Source: an uncultured Fulvivirga sp.
Lineage (GTDB): Bacteria > Bacteroidota > Bacteroidia > Cytophagales > Cyclobacteriaceae
Length of the DNA: 64,000 bases
Assembly: GCA_947500555.1 (NCBI GenBank)
Contig: CANMSE010000002.1
Coordinates: 744,001-808,000, forward strand
Direction of reading: 5' to 3'
Shown one piece after another: positions 27,730-36,904 of the stretch. The notes under the pieces were generated by a model. That model was not told the origin of the DNA and did no database searches. It saw only the letters and a program-made list of their open reading frames with translations. Each line of letters begins with the position of its first letter. Position 1 is the first letter of the stretch. Position numbers and translations under genes: made by a program.

Positions 27730-28812
27730 ATGAATAAAAAAATTGCAGTATTATCAGGTGATGGAATTGGGCCAGAAGTTACCAGACAAGCCGTGAAGGT
27801 CCTTGAGATAATTGCAGACCTATTTGGTCATTCATTCAGTATTGAAGAAGGGCTTGTAGGTGCTGTGGCTATCGACCAAACCGGTAACCCCTTTCCAGAA
27901 GAGACAGAAAAGGTCTGCAGATCAGCTGATGCAATTCTATTTGGGGCCATAGGCCACCCAAAATACGATGATGATCCGAAGGCTAAAATTCGTCCAGAAC
28001 AAGGTCTTCTTGCTATGCGTAAAAAGCTTGGACTATTTGCCAATATAAGACCTGTATCAAGCTATGATGCTTTGCTGCCTATTTCTCCTTTAAAGGAAGA
28101 GATCATAAAAGGAGTTGATTTTGTAGTCTTTAGAGAACTTACTGGTGGAATCTATTTCGGTCAGCCAAGAGGCAGAGCCGAAGATGGTAACAGCGCCTTT
28201 GATACTTGCACCTACACAAAAGAGGAAATTATAAGAGTGAGCAGACTCGCTTTTGAAGCTGCTAGAAATAGAAGAAAACATGTCACATTAGTTGATAAAG
28301 CCAATGTATTGGCCACCTCCAGGTTATGGCGGGAGACAGTTCAGGATTTAGCTAAAGACTATCCTGAAGTTACATTGGATTACATGTTTGTGGATAATGC
28401 GGCTATGAAGATCATTCAAAACCCTGCTTTTTTTGATGTTATTCTCACTGAGAATATGTTTGGAGATATCATCACCGATGAAGCGTCTGTGATTTCAGGA
28501 TCCCTCGGAATGCTACCATCCGCTTCGGTGGGCACTACTTCAAGTTTATTTGAACCAATACACGGCTCTTATCCACAAGCAACTGGTAAAAACATTGCCA
28601 ATCCATTTGGAGCTATACTATCTGCTGCCATGCTACTGGAATACTCCTTCGGTCTTAGTGAAGAAAGTCAAACTGTAAGAAAAGCTGTCGATAAAGCGGT
28701 ACAGGACGGTTTTGTTACCGAAGATATTCAGGAAGATAATGCCAAAGGAACTGAGGAAGTGGGTGACAAAGTCGTAGATCTAATTAAGCAAAATGCACTG
28801 GTCAATTCTTGA
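27730..28812 (+). CDS. leuB: 3-isopropylmalate dehydrogenase
   Basis: NAD-dependent oxidative decarboxylase giving 2-ketoisocaproate. Motifs are [61 protein letters not shown] and [19 protein letters not shown]. The 360-residue length is typical. Last gene of the leu block; the ilv attenuator follows. Confidence 0.96.
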   Translation: MNKKIAVLSGDGIGPEVTRQAVKVLEIIADLFGHSFSIEEGLVGAVAIDQTGNPFPEETEKVCRSADAILFGAIGHPKYDDDPKAKIRPEQGLLAMRKKLGLFANIRPVSSYDALLPISPLKEEIIKGVDFVVFRELTGGIYFGQPRGRAEDGNSAFDTCTYTKEEIIRVSRLAFEAARNRRKHVTLVDKANVLATSRLWRETVQDLAKDYPEVTLDYMFVDNAAMKIIQNPAFFDVILTENMFGDIITDEASVISGSLGMLPSASVGTTSSLFEPIHGSYPQATGKNIANPFGAILSAAMLLEYSFGLSEESQTVRKAVDKAVQDGFVTEDIQEDNAKGTEEVGDKVVDLIKQNALVNS

Positions 28813-28840
28813 GCTATGAAAGAAATAGAAAAAAAATATT

Positions 28841-28861
28841 GCAATAGTCAACAACTATTGC
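28841..28861 (+). repeat. 8-bp hairpin after leuB
   Basis: GCAATAGT and ACTATTGC arms around CAACA, 28 bases after the leuB stop. It lacks a U-tract, so it is not a classical terminator. It may mark the 3' end of the leu mRNA or belong to the ilv leader. Confidence 0.45.
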
Positions 28862-28885
28862 GCATATTTAAATCTTTAAAAAGAA

Positions 28886-28960
28886 ATGAGAAACACAAAT
28901 ATCATTATTACCCTGATTGTCATTAGCGTCATTCGATTGACAGCGACAGGGGATTCGTGA
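28886..28960 (+). CDS. ilvL: ilv operon leader peptide (24 residues)
   Basis: Short ORF, ATG at 28886 and TGA at 28958-28960. The peptide begins MRNTNIIITLIVISVIRLTA and then reads TGDS. Residues 6-18 hold six Ile, two Val and two Leu, the amino acids whose synthesis lies downstream. The codons sit over the 5' arm of a hairpin and are followed by a strong terminator at 28985-29015. Ribosome stalling at Ile/Val/Leu codons would favour readthrough into ilvE-D-B-N-C-A. Confidence 0.85.
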   Translation: MRNTNIIITLIVISVIRLTATGDS

Positions 28961-29015
28961 TATTAATTTATAATAATATTTCAGGCGCCATCCCCAAAAG
29001 GATGGCGCTTTTTTT
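28911..29015 (+). promoter_or_regulatory. ilv transcription attenuator
   Basis: Three competing structures can be drawn. The pause hairpin pairs CCCTG (28911-28915) with CAGGG (28947-28951) and TGTCA (28918-28922) with TGACA (28938-28942). The antiterminator pairs GGGGAT (28949-28954) with ATCCCC (28990-28995). The terminator has a nine-pair stem from 28985. The pause stem hides the GGGG needed by the antiterminator, and the antiterminator occupies the 5' arm of the terminator. Stalling within the Ile/Val run would open the pause stem, as in enterobacterial ilv and his control. Confidence 0.8.
28985..29015 (+). terminator. Intrinsic terminator of the ilv attenuator
   Basis: Perfect nine-pair stem GCGCCATCC (28985-28993) with GGATGGCGC (29000-29008), a six-base loop CCAAAA and seven T residues (29009-29015). 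It lies 37 bases before the ilvE start. Confidence 0.93.
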
Positions 29016-29051
29016 ATGCCATAAAATTTAAAAGAAGTAAAAGCAACTGAT

Positions 29052-29942
29052 ATGTATTACAACGACAAAACAATAGTCTTTCTGGATGGAAAGTGGATTT
29101 CAGCCAAGGACGCGCAAACAGGGGTTTATAACCAAACCATGCATTATGGCAACGGTGTATTTGAAGGTATTAGAGCTTATCAGAACACTGGTGGACTAAA
29201 TATTTTCAAAGCAAAAGAGCACTTCGAGAGACTTACTCATTCTGCTAAAAAAATGCATATCCAATTACCCTATTCGGTCGAAGAACTTACACATATTGCC
29301 TATACATTACTGGACAAAAACGATTTAGCTGATGCCTATATAAGACCACTTGTTTACAATGGAGCTAATATGTCTTTGATGCCCACTGATAAGTCTCATT
29401 TATTTATGGCTGCATGGAAATGGGAAAAGTACTTGGGAGACAATCCTCTGAATGTTATGATATCTTCCTACCAAAGGCCTAATCCAAAATCATGTCATGT
29501 TGAAGCCAAAGTTGTAGGGCACTATACAAATTCAATTTTAGCAACCACTGAGGCCAAACAACTAGGTTATGATGAGGCACTTCTTCTGGATATGCATGGT
29601 AATGTTGCCGAAGGACCCGGAGCCAATTTCTTTTATGAAAAGGATGGTATTCTGTACACTCCACCAGCAGGAAATATTCTCCCCGGCATTACCAGAGCAA
29701 CCATTTTCGAATTAGCTAAAGAATTAGAAATTACAGTAGTTGAGGAGCATTTTACGGCAGATGACGTATATAAGGCAGATACTGCCTTTTTTGTAGGGAC
29801 CGCATCTGAAGTAGCACCAATAGCCTCGTTAAATGGCGAACAATTTAAAGGAGACTGGGAAGGCTCTGCCGGACATAATATATACCTGATGTATCGCCAA
29901 AAAGTTAGGTATAATCAATACCAGGGTTTAACGATTGTTTAA
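29052..29942 (+). CDS. ilvE: Branched-chain amino acid aminotransferase
   Basis: Fold-type IV PLP aminotransferase of 296 residues catalysing the last step to Ile, Val and Leu. Motifs are MHYGNGVFEGIRAY, HVEAKVVGHYTNSILA (PLP-lysine region), GYDEALLLDMHGNVAEGPGA and the closing TASEVAPIASLNGE. First structural gene after the attenuator; ilvD follows by 3 bp. Confidence 0.95.
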   Translation: MYYNDKTIVFLDGKWISAKDAQTGVYNQTMHYGNGVFEGIRAYQNTGGLNIFKAKEHFERLTHSAKKMHIQLPYSVEELTHIAYTLLDKNDLADAYIRPLVYNGANMSLMPTDKSHLFMAAWKWEKYLGDNPLNVMISSYQRPNPKSCHVEAKVVGHYTNSILATTEAKQLGYDEALLLDMHGNVAEGPGANFFYEKDGILYTPPAGNILPGITRATIFELAKELEITVVEEHFTADDVYKADTAFFVGTASEVAPIASLNGEQFKGDWEGSAGHNIYLMYRQKVRYNQYQGLTIV

Positions 29943-29945
29943 CTA

Positions 29946-31625
29946 ATGGCTAAAGTATTCAATAAATATAGCCAACAGGTAACCCAAGACCCTTCTCAAC
30001 CTGCCGCTCAGGCAATGCTTCATGCTATTGGTTTGTCAAATGATGATTTGAAAAAACCTCAAGTAGGCATTGTAAGTACAGGGTTCGAAGGAAATCCATG
30101 CAATATGCACTTAAATGACTTGGCTGCAACTGTAAAAAAAGGTACGCAGGCCAACGACCTGGTTGGGCTAATCTTCAATACTATAGGCGTTAGCGATGGA
30201 ATTTCGATGGGTACACCTGGTATGCGTTATAGCCTACCTTCCAGAGATATTATTGCAGATTCTATCGAAACAGTAGTGAATGCACAGGCTTATGACAGTC
30301 TAATTTCAGTAGTTGGTTGTGATAAGAATATGCCAGGAGCCATGATAGCTATGGGCAGGTTAAATCGACCAGCAATACTTATTTATGGTGGAACAATTGC
30401 TCCGGGATGCTTTAAAAACAAAAAATTAGATGTAGTGTCTGCTTTTGAAGCTCTAGGTCAAAAAATTGCTGGCTCAATATCACAAGAGGACTATGATGGT
30501 GTTGTAATGAATGCTTGTCCTGGTCCAGGGGCATGTGGCGGAATGTACACTGCCAATACTATGGCATCTGCTATTGAAGCGATGGGAATGGCATTACCAT
30601 ATAGTTCTTCAAATCCTGCCATTGGTCAAGAAAAAAAACAGGAGTGTAAAAGTGCAGGCGATGCTATCGCTAGACTAATCGAGAATGATTTAAAGCCCAG
30701 AGATATAGTGACTAAGGCTTCATTCGAAAATGCCATCCGATTGATTACAGTTCTTGGTGGTTCAACGAATGCTGTATTACACCTTTTGGCTATCGCTAAA
30801 GCTTTTGAAGTAGAGCTCAGTCTCGTGGATTTTACAAAAATCAGTGCAGAAACTCCCTTTTTAGCTGATCTAAAACCAAGCGGTAAATACCTTATGGAAG
30901 ATTTGCATAAAGTCGGGGGTATACCCGGAGTTATGAAAATGATGCTTTCAGAAGGGTTGCTTGATGGTACCTGTTTGACCGTCACTGGGAAAACTGTAGC
31001 CGAAAATCTAAATAAGCTACCAAATCTACATGCAACACAAGAAATAATAAAGTCTGTCAATGAACCGATAAAACCCACGGGTCACATAAGAATACTTTAT
31101 GGTAATCTAGCTCCTGAAGGATCTGTGGCAAAAATAACCGGGAAGGAAGGTGAGCTATTTGCCGGTCCGGCACGGGTATTTGATAGTGAATTCGAAGCTA
31201 ATGATGGATTAAGTAACGGAGAAGTAAAATCTGGAGAAGTAATAGTCATAAGATATGAAGGCCCAAAAGGTGGTCCCGGAATGCCGGAGATGCTCAAACC
31301 TACTGCAGCAATCATGGGTGCAGGCCTTGGGAATGATGTAGCACTTATAACTGACGGTCGCTTTTCTGGTGGAACTCATGGCTTTGTTGTAGGTCACATC
31401 ACTCCGGAAGCTCAAGATGGTGGGCCTCTTGCTTTAGTCCGAAATGGAGATCAAATAAAAATTGATGCGAAAGCTAATACCATAGACTTATTGATCTCAA
31501 AAGAAGAATTAGAAAAACGCAGAGCGGCCTGGAAACCCAGAGCTCTGAGAAAAACAAACGGTGCATTATATAAGTATGCAAAATTTGTATCATCAGCATC
31601 TAAGGGATGTGTAACCGATGAATAG
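29946..31625 (+). CDS. ilvD: Dihydroxy-acid dehydratase
   Basis: Iron-sulfur dehydratase of 559 residues forming the 2-keto acids of Ile and Val synthesis. Cluster cysteines are in [24 protein letters not shown] and [16 protein letters not shown]; the C-terminal [19 protein letters not shown] is diagnostic. The stop overlaps the ilvB start by 8 bp. Confidence 0.96.
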   Translation: MAKVFNKYSQQVTQDPSQPAAQAMLHAIGLSNDDLKKPQVGIVSTGFEGNPCNMHLNDLAATVKKGTQANDLVGLIFNTIGVSDGISMGTPGMRYSLPSRDIIADSIETVVNAQAYDSLISVVGCDKNMPGAMIAMGRLNRPAILIYGGTIAPGCFKNKKLDVVSAFEALGQKIAGSISQEDYDGVVMNACPGPGACGGMYTANTMASAIEAMGMALPYSSSNPAIGQEKKQECKSAGDAIARLIENDLKPRDIVTKASFENAIRLITVLGGSTNAVLHLLAIAKAFEVELSLVDFTKISAETPFLADLKPSGKYLMEDLHKVGGIPGVMKMMLSEGLLDGTCLTVTGKTVAENLNKLPNLHATQEIIKSVNEPIKPTGHIRILYGNLAPEGSVAKITGKEGELFAGPARVFDSEFEANDGLSNGEVKSGEVIVIRYEGPKGGPGMPEMLKPTAAIMGAGLGNDVALITDGRFSGGTHGFVVGHITPEAQDGGPLALVRNGDQIKIDAKANTIDLLISKEELEKRRAAWKPRALRKTNGALYKYAKFVSSASKGCVTDE

Positions 31626-33348
31626 TATGGAAACAGTAATCAAGGAAATAGACCAAGAAAAGAAAGTGATATCTGGTGCCGAGGCAACTATTTTATCATT
31701 GTTAGCCGAAGGTGTGGATTTATTATTCGGATACCCGGGGGGAGCAATTATGCCCATCTATGATTCACTTTATGGCTATCAGGATAAGTTAAAACATGTA
31801 CTCACCAGGCACGAGCAAGGAGCGATTCATGCCGCTCAGGGTTATGCCAGAGTTTCTAGAAAGCCTGGAGTTGTTTTTGCAACTTCAGGCCCAGGAGCTA
31901 CTAACTTGATTACTGGATTGGCAGATGCCAAAATAGACAGCACTCCTTTGGTATGTATAACAGGTCAGGTAGCCAGCAGCCTTTTAGGCACTGATGCTTT
32001 TCAGGAAACCGATATCATTAGTTTGTCTATGCAGGCAACTAAATGGAATATTCAGGTAACTAAAGCTGAAGAAATTCCGGAGGCCATTGCTAAAGCCTTT
32101 TATATATCAACTTCCGGTAGACCAGGACCAGTATTGGTTGACATTACTAAAGACGCTCAGTTTGCTGAACTGGAATTTAAATACAAAAAGTGCAAGGGCT
32201 TCAGAAGTTACAATCCACAACCAAAAGTTGATGAGGACAAAATAAAAAAAGCTGCTGACTTAATAAATGAAGCAAAAAAGCCCTTTGTACTATTTGGACA
32301 GGGAGTGATATTGGGTGCTGCAGAAAAAGAGTTCAAAGCTTTTATAGAAAAGACTGGAATTCCATCAGCATGGACCATTTTAGGTCTATCAGCTTTGCCA
32401 ACAGATCACCCGCTAAATGTTGGGATGTTGGGTATGCATGGCAATTATGGGCCTAACAAGCTTACGAACGAATGTGATGTTCTAATAGCTGTGGGTATGC
32501 GGTTTGATGACCGTGTTACGGGTAATCTGAACACTTATGCAAAACAAGCCAAGGTCGTTCACTTAGAAATAGATGCTGCAGAAATCGACAAAAATGTAAA
32601 GACAGAAGTGGCCGTCATTGGCAACGCCAAAGAATCTTTACAATTGCTAACAGCTCAATGTCAGGCAAACGAGCATACTGATTGGCTAGAGAAGTTTAAT
32701 GCATTATCTCAGATAGAATACAATAAAGTAATCTCTCAAGAGCTTAATCCGGAAAAGCCAGGATTAACCATGGGAGAGGTGATACGAAGAGTCAATGAAA
32801 AAACTGATGGTAACGCTGTTGTTGTTACTGATGTTGGTCAACATCAAATGGTGGCTTGCCGCTATGCGAAGTTCAATAAAACTAAAAGTAATATTACATC
32901 CGGAGGTTTAGGGACCATGGGGTTTTGCCTTCCGGCTGCACTCGGAGCTAAACTTGGAGCACCTGATAGAGAAGTAGTGGCAGTAATTGGTGATGGTGGA
33001 TTTCAGATGACTATTCAGGAACTGGGCACAATTTTTCAATCACAAGCAGCAGTTAAGATCATAATTCTAAATAACGAATTTCTAGGAATGGTACGGCAGT
33101 GGCAGCAACTATTCTTTGATAAACGCTATTCCTCGACAGAGTTAGTTAACCCGGATTTTGTTGCAATAGCCAAGGGTTTTGGAATCGAAGCTAGTTCGGT
33201 GGAGAGCAGAACTGACTTGGATCAATCCATTCAGCAAATGTTTGCACATGATGGCCCATATCTCTTAGAAGTTATGGTAGAAAAAGAGGATAATGTTTTC
33301 CCTATGGTGCCTACAGGAGCATCAGTAGATCAAATAAGATTAGAGTAA
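31618..33348 (+). CDS. ilvB: Acetolactate synthase large subunit
   Basis: ThDP-dependent acetohydroxyacid synthase catalytic subunit of 576 residues. Motifs are [14 protein letters not shown], the catalytic Glu in [31 protein letters not shown], and the ThDP/Mg site [14 protein letters not shown] through [12 protein letters not shown]. The start overlaps ilvD and the stop overlaps ilvN (TAATG), showing tight coupling. A second in-frame ATG lies at 31627. Confidence 0.96.
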   Translation: MNSMETVIKEIDQEKKVISGAEATILSLLAEGVDLLFGYPGGAIMPIYDSLYGYQDKLKHVLTRHEQGAIHAAQGYARVSRKPGVVFATSGPGATNLITGLADAKIDSTPLVCITGQVASSLLGTDAFQETDIISLSMQATKWNIQVTKAEEIPEAIAKAFYISTSGRPGPVLVDITKDAQFAELEFKYKKCKGFRSYNPQPKVDEDKIKKAADLINEAKKPFVLFGQGVILGAAEKEFKAFIEKTGIPSAWTILGLSALPTDHPLNVGMLGMHGNYGPNKLTNECDVLIAVGMRFDDRVTGNLNTYAKQAKVVHLEIDAAEIDKNVKTEVAVIGNAKESLQLLTAQCQANEHTDWLEKFNALSQIEYNKVISQELNPEKPGLTMGEVIRRVNEKTDGNAVVVTDVGQHQMVACRYAKFNKTKSNITSGGLGTMGFCLPAALGAKLGAPDREVVAVIGDGGFQMTIQELGTIFQSQAAVKIIILNNEFLGMVRQWQQLFFDKRYSSTELVNPDFVAIAKGFGIEASSVESRTDLDQSIQQMFAHDGPYLLEVMVEKEDNVFPMVPTGASVDQIRLE

Positions 33349-33896
33349 TGAAACAACGTTTTACGATAGTCATATTCACAGAAAATGAAATAGGTCTTCT
33401 GAACAGAATAACTTCTTTGTTCACTCAAAGGCATATTAACATTGAAAGTATTACAGCCTCCGAATCTGAATACAAAGGTATTCACAGATTTACCATAGTC
33501 ATTCAGCAAACTGAGGAATTGACTATTAAGGTAGTCAAACAAATAGAGAAGCAAGTTGATGTACTTAAAGCCTTCCATTTTAAAGATGATGATACTATTT
33601 ACTGTGAGATTGCTCTGTATAAAATAAGGCGAGACGAAAATGCAGATGATAAATTATTGAACCTAGTCATAAAAGGTCACAATGCTTTCATTAGGGAGAT
33701 TCTTGGCGAGTTTATAGTCATTGAGAAGACTGGTACAAAGGAAGAAACGCATGAGCTTTTTGAAGCATTGGAACCATTTGACATTCAGGGTTTTGTAAGA
33801 TCGGGAAGGGTATCACTAAGTAGGACTTACAGTACCTTCTCCAAGTATTTAACTGATTTAGAAACACAATCAACAGAAATAAATTTTAACAAATAG
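33348..33896 (+). CDS. ilvN: Acetolactate synthase regulatory subunit
   Basis: ACT-domain regulatory subunit of 182 residues. The ACT domain covers about residues 3-75 (FTIVIFTENEIGLLNRITSL, NIESITASESE), followed by the usual C-terminal domain. It gives valine feedback in characterised enzymes. Coupled to ilvB by a TAATG overlap. A short repeat region separates it from ilvC. Confidence 0.94.
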   Translation: MKQRFTIVIFTENEIGLLNRITSLFTQRHINIESITASESEYKGIHRFTIVIQQTEELTIKVVKQIEKQVDVLKAFHFKDDDTIYCEIALYKIRRDENADDKLLNLVIKGHNAFIREILGEFIVIEKTGTKEETHELFEALEPFDIQGFVRSGRVSLSRTYSTFSKYLTDLETQSTEINFNK

Positions 33897-33947
33897 TACT
33901 GAGTAGTGAGATAATAGTACTGAGAAGAATGATTTTACTCAATACTA
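33893..33947. repeat. Short direct/inverted repeats between ilvN and ilvC
   Basis: ATAGTACTGAG occurs at 33893-33903 (overlapping the ilvN stop) and again at 33914-33924. CTCAATACTA at 33938-33947 is the inverse of the same unit with one mismatch. Flanking TAGTGAG and GACTCACGACTCA are related. Together they could form alternative hairpins in the 89-bp ilvN-ilvC gap. Confidence 0.6.
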
Positions 33948-33985
33948 ATGACTCACGACTCAAATCTCAAACAAAAACTTAAACT

Positions 33986-35029
33986 ATGGCACAAATTAAT
34001 TTTGGTGGAGTCACCGAAGAGGTAGTAACAAGAGAAGAATTCCCGTTAGATAAAGCACGTGAAACATTGAAAAATGAAATCATTGCCGTATTGGGTTATG
34101 GAGTGCAAGGCCCGGGGCAGGCACTGAATCTAAAAGATAATGGCTTCAACGTGATTGTGGGTCAGCGAAAAGATTCTAAAACATGGGACAAGGCAGTGAG
34201 TGATGGCTGGGTGCCGGGTGAGACTCTTTTTGAACTTGAAGAGGCCTGTGAAAAGGGAACTATACTTCAGTTTTTGTTATCAGATGCCGGCCAGATAGCA
34301 TTGTGGCCAACTGTAAAAAAGCATTTAACAAAAGGTAAAGCGCTTTACTTTTCACATGGTTTTGGCATAACCTATAAAGAACGCACAGGCATTATCCCTC
34401 CTGACGATGTGGATGTAATCTTAGTAGCTCCTAAGGGTTCGGGGACTTCACTCCGTAGAATGTTCTTAGAAGGTCGTGGACTAAATTCCAGCTATGCCAT
34501 TTTTCAAGATGCTACAGGAAATGCTAAAGAACGCGTAGTTGCTCTAGGGATTGGCGTTGGCTCCGGGTATCTCTTTGAGACCAATTTTAAGAAAGAGGTT
34601 TACAGTGATTTGACTGGTGAACGTGGCACACTCATGGGAGCTATTCAAGGAATATTTGCTGCTCAATACGAAGTGTTAAGAGCCAATGGACACTCACCCT
34701 CTGAAGCATTTAATGAAACAGTTGAAGAGCTTACTCAATCACTCATGCCACTGGTGGCTGAAAACGGTATGGACTGGATGTATGCCAACTGTTCAACTAC
34801 CGCACAAAGAGGAGCCCTTGACTGGTGGAAAAAATTTAAAGATGCTTCGAAACCAGTCTTCGAAGAATTGTATTCTGAAGTAGCTGCTGGAAATGAAGCT
34901 CAAAGATCGATTGATTCCAATAGCAAGGAAGACTATCGGGTAAAACTGGAAGAAGAACTAAAAGAGTTAAGAGAATCAGAAATGTGGCGAGCAGGCAGTG
35001 AGGTTAGGAAATTAAGACCTGAGAACTAA
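33986..35029 (+). CDS. ilvC: Ketol-acid reductoisomerase, fungal-like form
   Basis: NADPH-dependent enzyme of 347 residues that isomerises and reduces acetolactate. The cofactor motif is GYGVQGPGQALNLKDNG with VGQRKDSKTW after it. The C-terminal half (NGHSPSEAFNETVEE, MYANCSTTAQRGALDWW, EVRKLRPEN) looks, from memory, much closer to the yeast mitochondrial Ilv5 enzyme than to the common bacterial class I form. It is part of the ilv operon, 10 bp before ilvA. Confidence 0.95.
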   Translation: MAQINFGGVTEEVVTREEFPLDKARETLKNEIIAVLGYGVQGPGQALNLKDNGFNVIVGQRKDSKTWDKAVSDGWVPGETLFELEEACEKGTILQFLLSDAGQIALWPTVKKHLTKGKALYFSHGFGITYKERTGIIPPDDVDVILVAPKGSGTSLRRMFLEGRGLNSSYAIFQDATGNAKERVVALGIGVGSGYLFETNFKKEVYSDLTGERGTLMGAIQGIFAAQYEVLRANGHSPSEAFNETVEELTQSLMPLVAENGMDWMYANCSTTAQRGALDWWKKFKDASKPVFEELYSEVAAGNEAQRSIDSNSKEDYRVKLEEELKELRESEMWRAGSEVRKLRPEN

Positions 35030-35039
35030 TAAAAAGTCG

Positions 35040-36302
35040 ATGCCAAACATCAGTACGATATCGGTAGCCATAGAAAATATAATTAGAGCCGCAGAAAATC
35101 TTAAGGGAGTGATTATTCACACTCCCCTATTGGAGAACCCGCTGCTATCTGAACGTTATGACGCAAACATTCGCTTGAAACGTGAAGATTTGCAAGTGGT
35201 CAGGTCTTACAAAATACGTGGGGCGTATCACAAAATTCATGGCCTTTCTGAAACCCAATTACAACATGGTGTAGTGTGTGCCAGTGCAGGAAATCATGCG
35301 CAAGGTGTAGCTATGGCTTGTAGAAAAAAGGGAATACACGGAACGATATACATGCCTTCCCCTACTCCAAGTCAAAAGGTAACTCAAGTTAAAATGTTTG
35401 GTAAGGATAGTATTGATGTAGTGTTGATAGGAGACACTTTTGATGATGCCTATGCTGAAGCTTTGCAGTTTTCTAAGCAAACTGGTGCCGTACTTATTCC
35501 TCCTTTTGATGATGAAAAAATAATAGAAGGACAGGGAACAGTAGGTAAGGAAATTTTGGATGATAGTTCAAGCTCAATTGATTATCTCATTTTGCCTATC
35601 GGAGGAGGCGGGTTAGCTGCAGGTGTTTCTTCCTATTTCAGTGAACTCTCTCCAAATACAAAAATCATTGGAGTAGAACCTGCAGGAGCTCCCGCCATGC
35701 AAAAATCATTGGAACGAGGTGAGGTTATCACGCTTGACTCTATAGACAAATTTGTAGATGGTGCTGCCGTCAAACGAGTGGGTACTCTCAACTTCGAAAT
35801 TTGCAAGAAAAATTTAGATCGGGTTATCACGGTTGCAGAAGGACATGTATGTGGAGAGATATTAAGGTTATACAACGAGCAAGCGATAGTTGTGGAGCCT
35901 GCAGCAGCATTGTCTTTAGCAGCATTGGAAATCCTAAAAGATGAGATCAAAGGAAAGAATGTCGTATGCATAGTAAGTGGCAGCAATAATGACATTACCC
36001 GAACTGCTGAGATTAAAGAAAGGTCATTGTTGTATGAAGGATTAAAGCATTATTTTATAGTCAACTTTCCTCAGCGAGCAGGGGCATTACGTGAGTTTTT
36101 AACTGATGTACTAGGGCCAAATGATGATATAGCTCATTTCGAATATTCCAAGAAAAATAGCCGCGACAGAGGCCCAGCTTTGATAGGCATCGAGTTGGAA
36201 AATCAAACTGATTTGGCTCCTTTGATGGATAGAATGGTAAAAAAGAAATTTAGATATGAATATGTCAATGATCAGCCAGATTTGTTTCACTATTTGATAT
36301 AA
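35040..36302 (+). CDS. ilvA: Threonine dehydratase (biosynthetic)
   Basis: PLP enzyme of 420 residues that makes 2-ketobutyrate for isoleucine. PLP-lysine K58 lies in VRSYKIRGAYHKI; the phosphate loop is LPIGGGGLAAG and the catalytic fold is standard (CASAGNHAQGVA). The C-terminal ACT-like regulatory segment begins near residue 330 (YFIVNFPQRAGALREFL), so isoleucine feedback is plausible. Last gene of the operon, convergent with the DUF2452 gene. Confidence 0.95.
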   Translation: MPNISTISVAIENIIRAAENLKGVIIHTPLLENPLLSERYDANIRLKREDLQVVRSYKIRGAYHKIHGLSETQLQHGVVCASAGNHAQGVAMACRKKGIHGTIYMPSPTPSQKVTQVKMFGKDSIDVVLIGDTFDDAYAEALQFSKQTGAVLIPPFDDEKIIEGQGTVGKEILDDSSSSIDYLILPIGGGGLAAGVSSYFSELSPNTKIIGVEPAGAPAMQKSLERGEVITLDSIDKFVDGAAVKRVGTLNFEICKKNLDRVITVAEGHVCGEILRLYNEQAIVVEPAAALSLAALEILKDEIKGKNVVCIVSGSNNDITRTAEIKERSLLYEGLKHYFIVNFPQRAGALREFLTDVLGPNDDIAHFEYSKKNSRDRGPALIGIELENQTDLAPLMDRMVKKKFRYEYVNDQPDLFHYLI

Positions 36303-36309
36303 ACTAAAT

Positions 36310-36834
36310 CTACTCATCTAGCCTTAACCAAGTGTGATCAGATAATAATTTTACTGAAGCCATGTGGTTTTTAAATGGTAGGTTGGATCCCCATTCTTTA
36401 GGTGATATCACAGATAGTAAACGAGTCCCGTCCTTTTTTTCATACAGATGATATTCATGACCGATTAAAGGCTTGAATTTCATTTCGGCCGTGTATATCT
36501 GCTCTGAAATTTCAACTCGATTTTGCACTTCTTCAGCCTGCTTTACCAGTACTTTCACCTGATCATAAATCTTAGCGAGTTGCATTTGACTTTGCTCATG
36601 CATAGCCGCCAGAGCCTGGCCTTTTATTTTTCCTTTATCTTCAGGCTTTATTAATGCGCTTCCCGCATGGTGACCATAAGTTAAGGTCGAGGGTGTTGTC
36701 GTAATTTTATCCCTGAGTTGTTCTAACTCTTCATCGGACATCACCATTACTTTACCAATCTCCTTTTCTTGTTCTTTCATCTTATCATCTTTAACAACCA
36801 TATATCCACGTTGTTTTAGCATATCAATAAACAA
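36310..36834 (-). CDS. DUF2452 protein
   Basis: Cytoplasmic protein of 174 residues matching DUF2452, whose core is TYGHHAGSALIKPEDKGKIKG, here split as TYGHHAGSALIKP and EDKGKIKG. A coiled-coil-like stretch (about 85-115) and a compact C-terminal domain (about 120-170, FKPLIGHEYHLYEKKDG) follow. The role is unknown. Several in-frame ATGs near the N-terminus (residues 5, 12, 19) leave the exact start uncertain. Confidence 0.78.
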   Translation of the reverse strand: MFIDMLKQRGYMVVKDDKMKEQEKEIGKVMVMSDEELEQLRDKITTTPSTLTYGHHAGSALIKPEDKGKIKGQALAAMHEQSQMQLAKIYDQVKVLVKQAEEVQNRVEISEQIYTAEMKFKPLIGHEYHLYEKKDGTRLLSVISPKEWGSNLPFKNHMASVKLLSDHTWLRLDE

Positions 36835-36904
36835 GTATCACAACCAACTTTCAAACTTTTAAAAATGAATTGATTTTCACTTAAAGTAATTAATTTTCAT
36901 TTCC

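Noticed and set aside
28816..28926. 36-codon ORF after leuB, overlapping the ilv leader in another frame
   Set aside because: It is Lys/Tyr-rich and lacks an Ile/Val run; the 28886-28960 frame fits the attenuator, this one does not.
30626..31078. 150-residue minus-strand ORF inside ilvD
   Set aside because: It lies wholly within a confident gene in an operon and has no recognisable family pattern.
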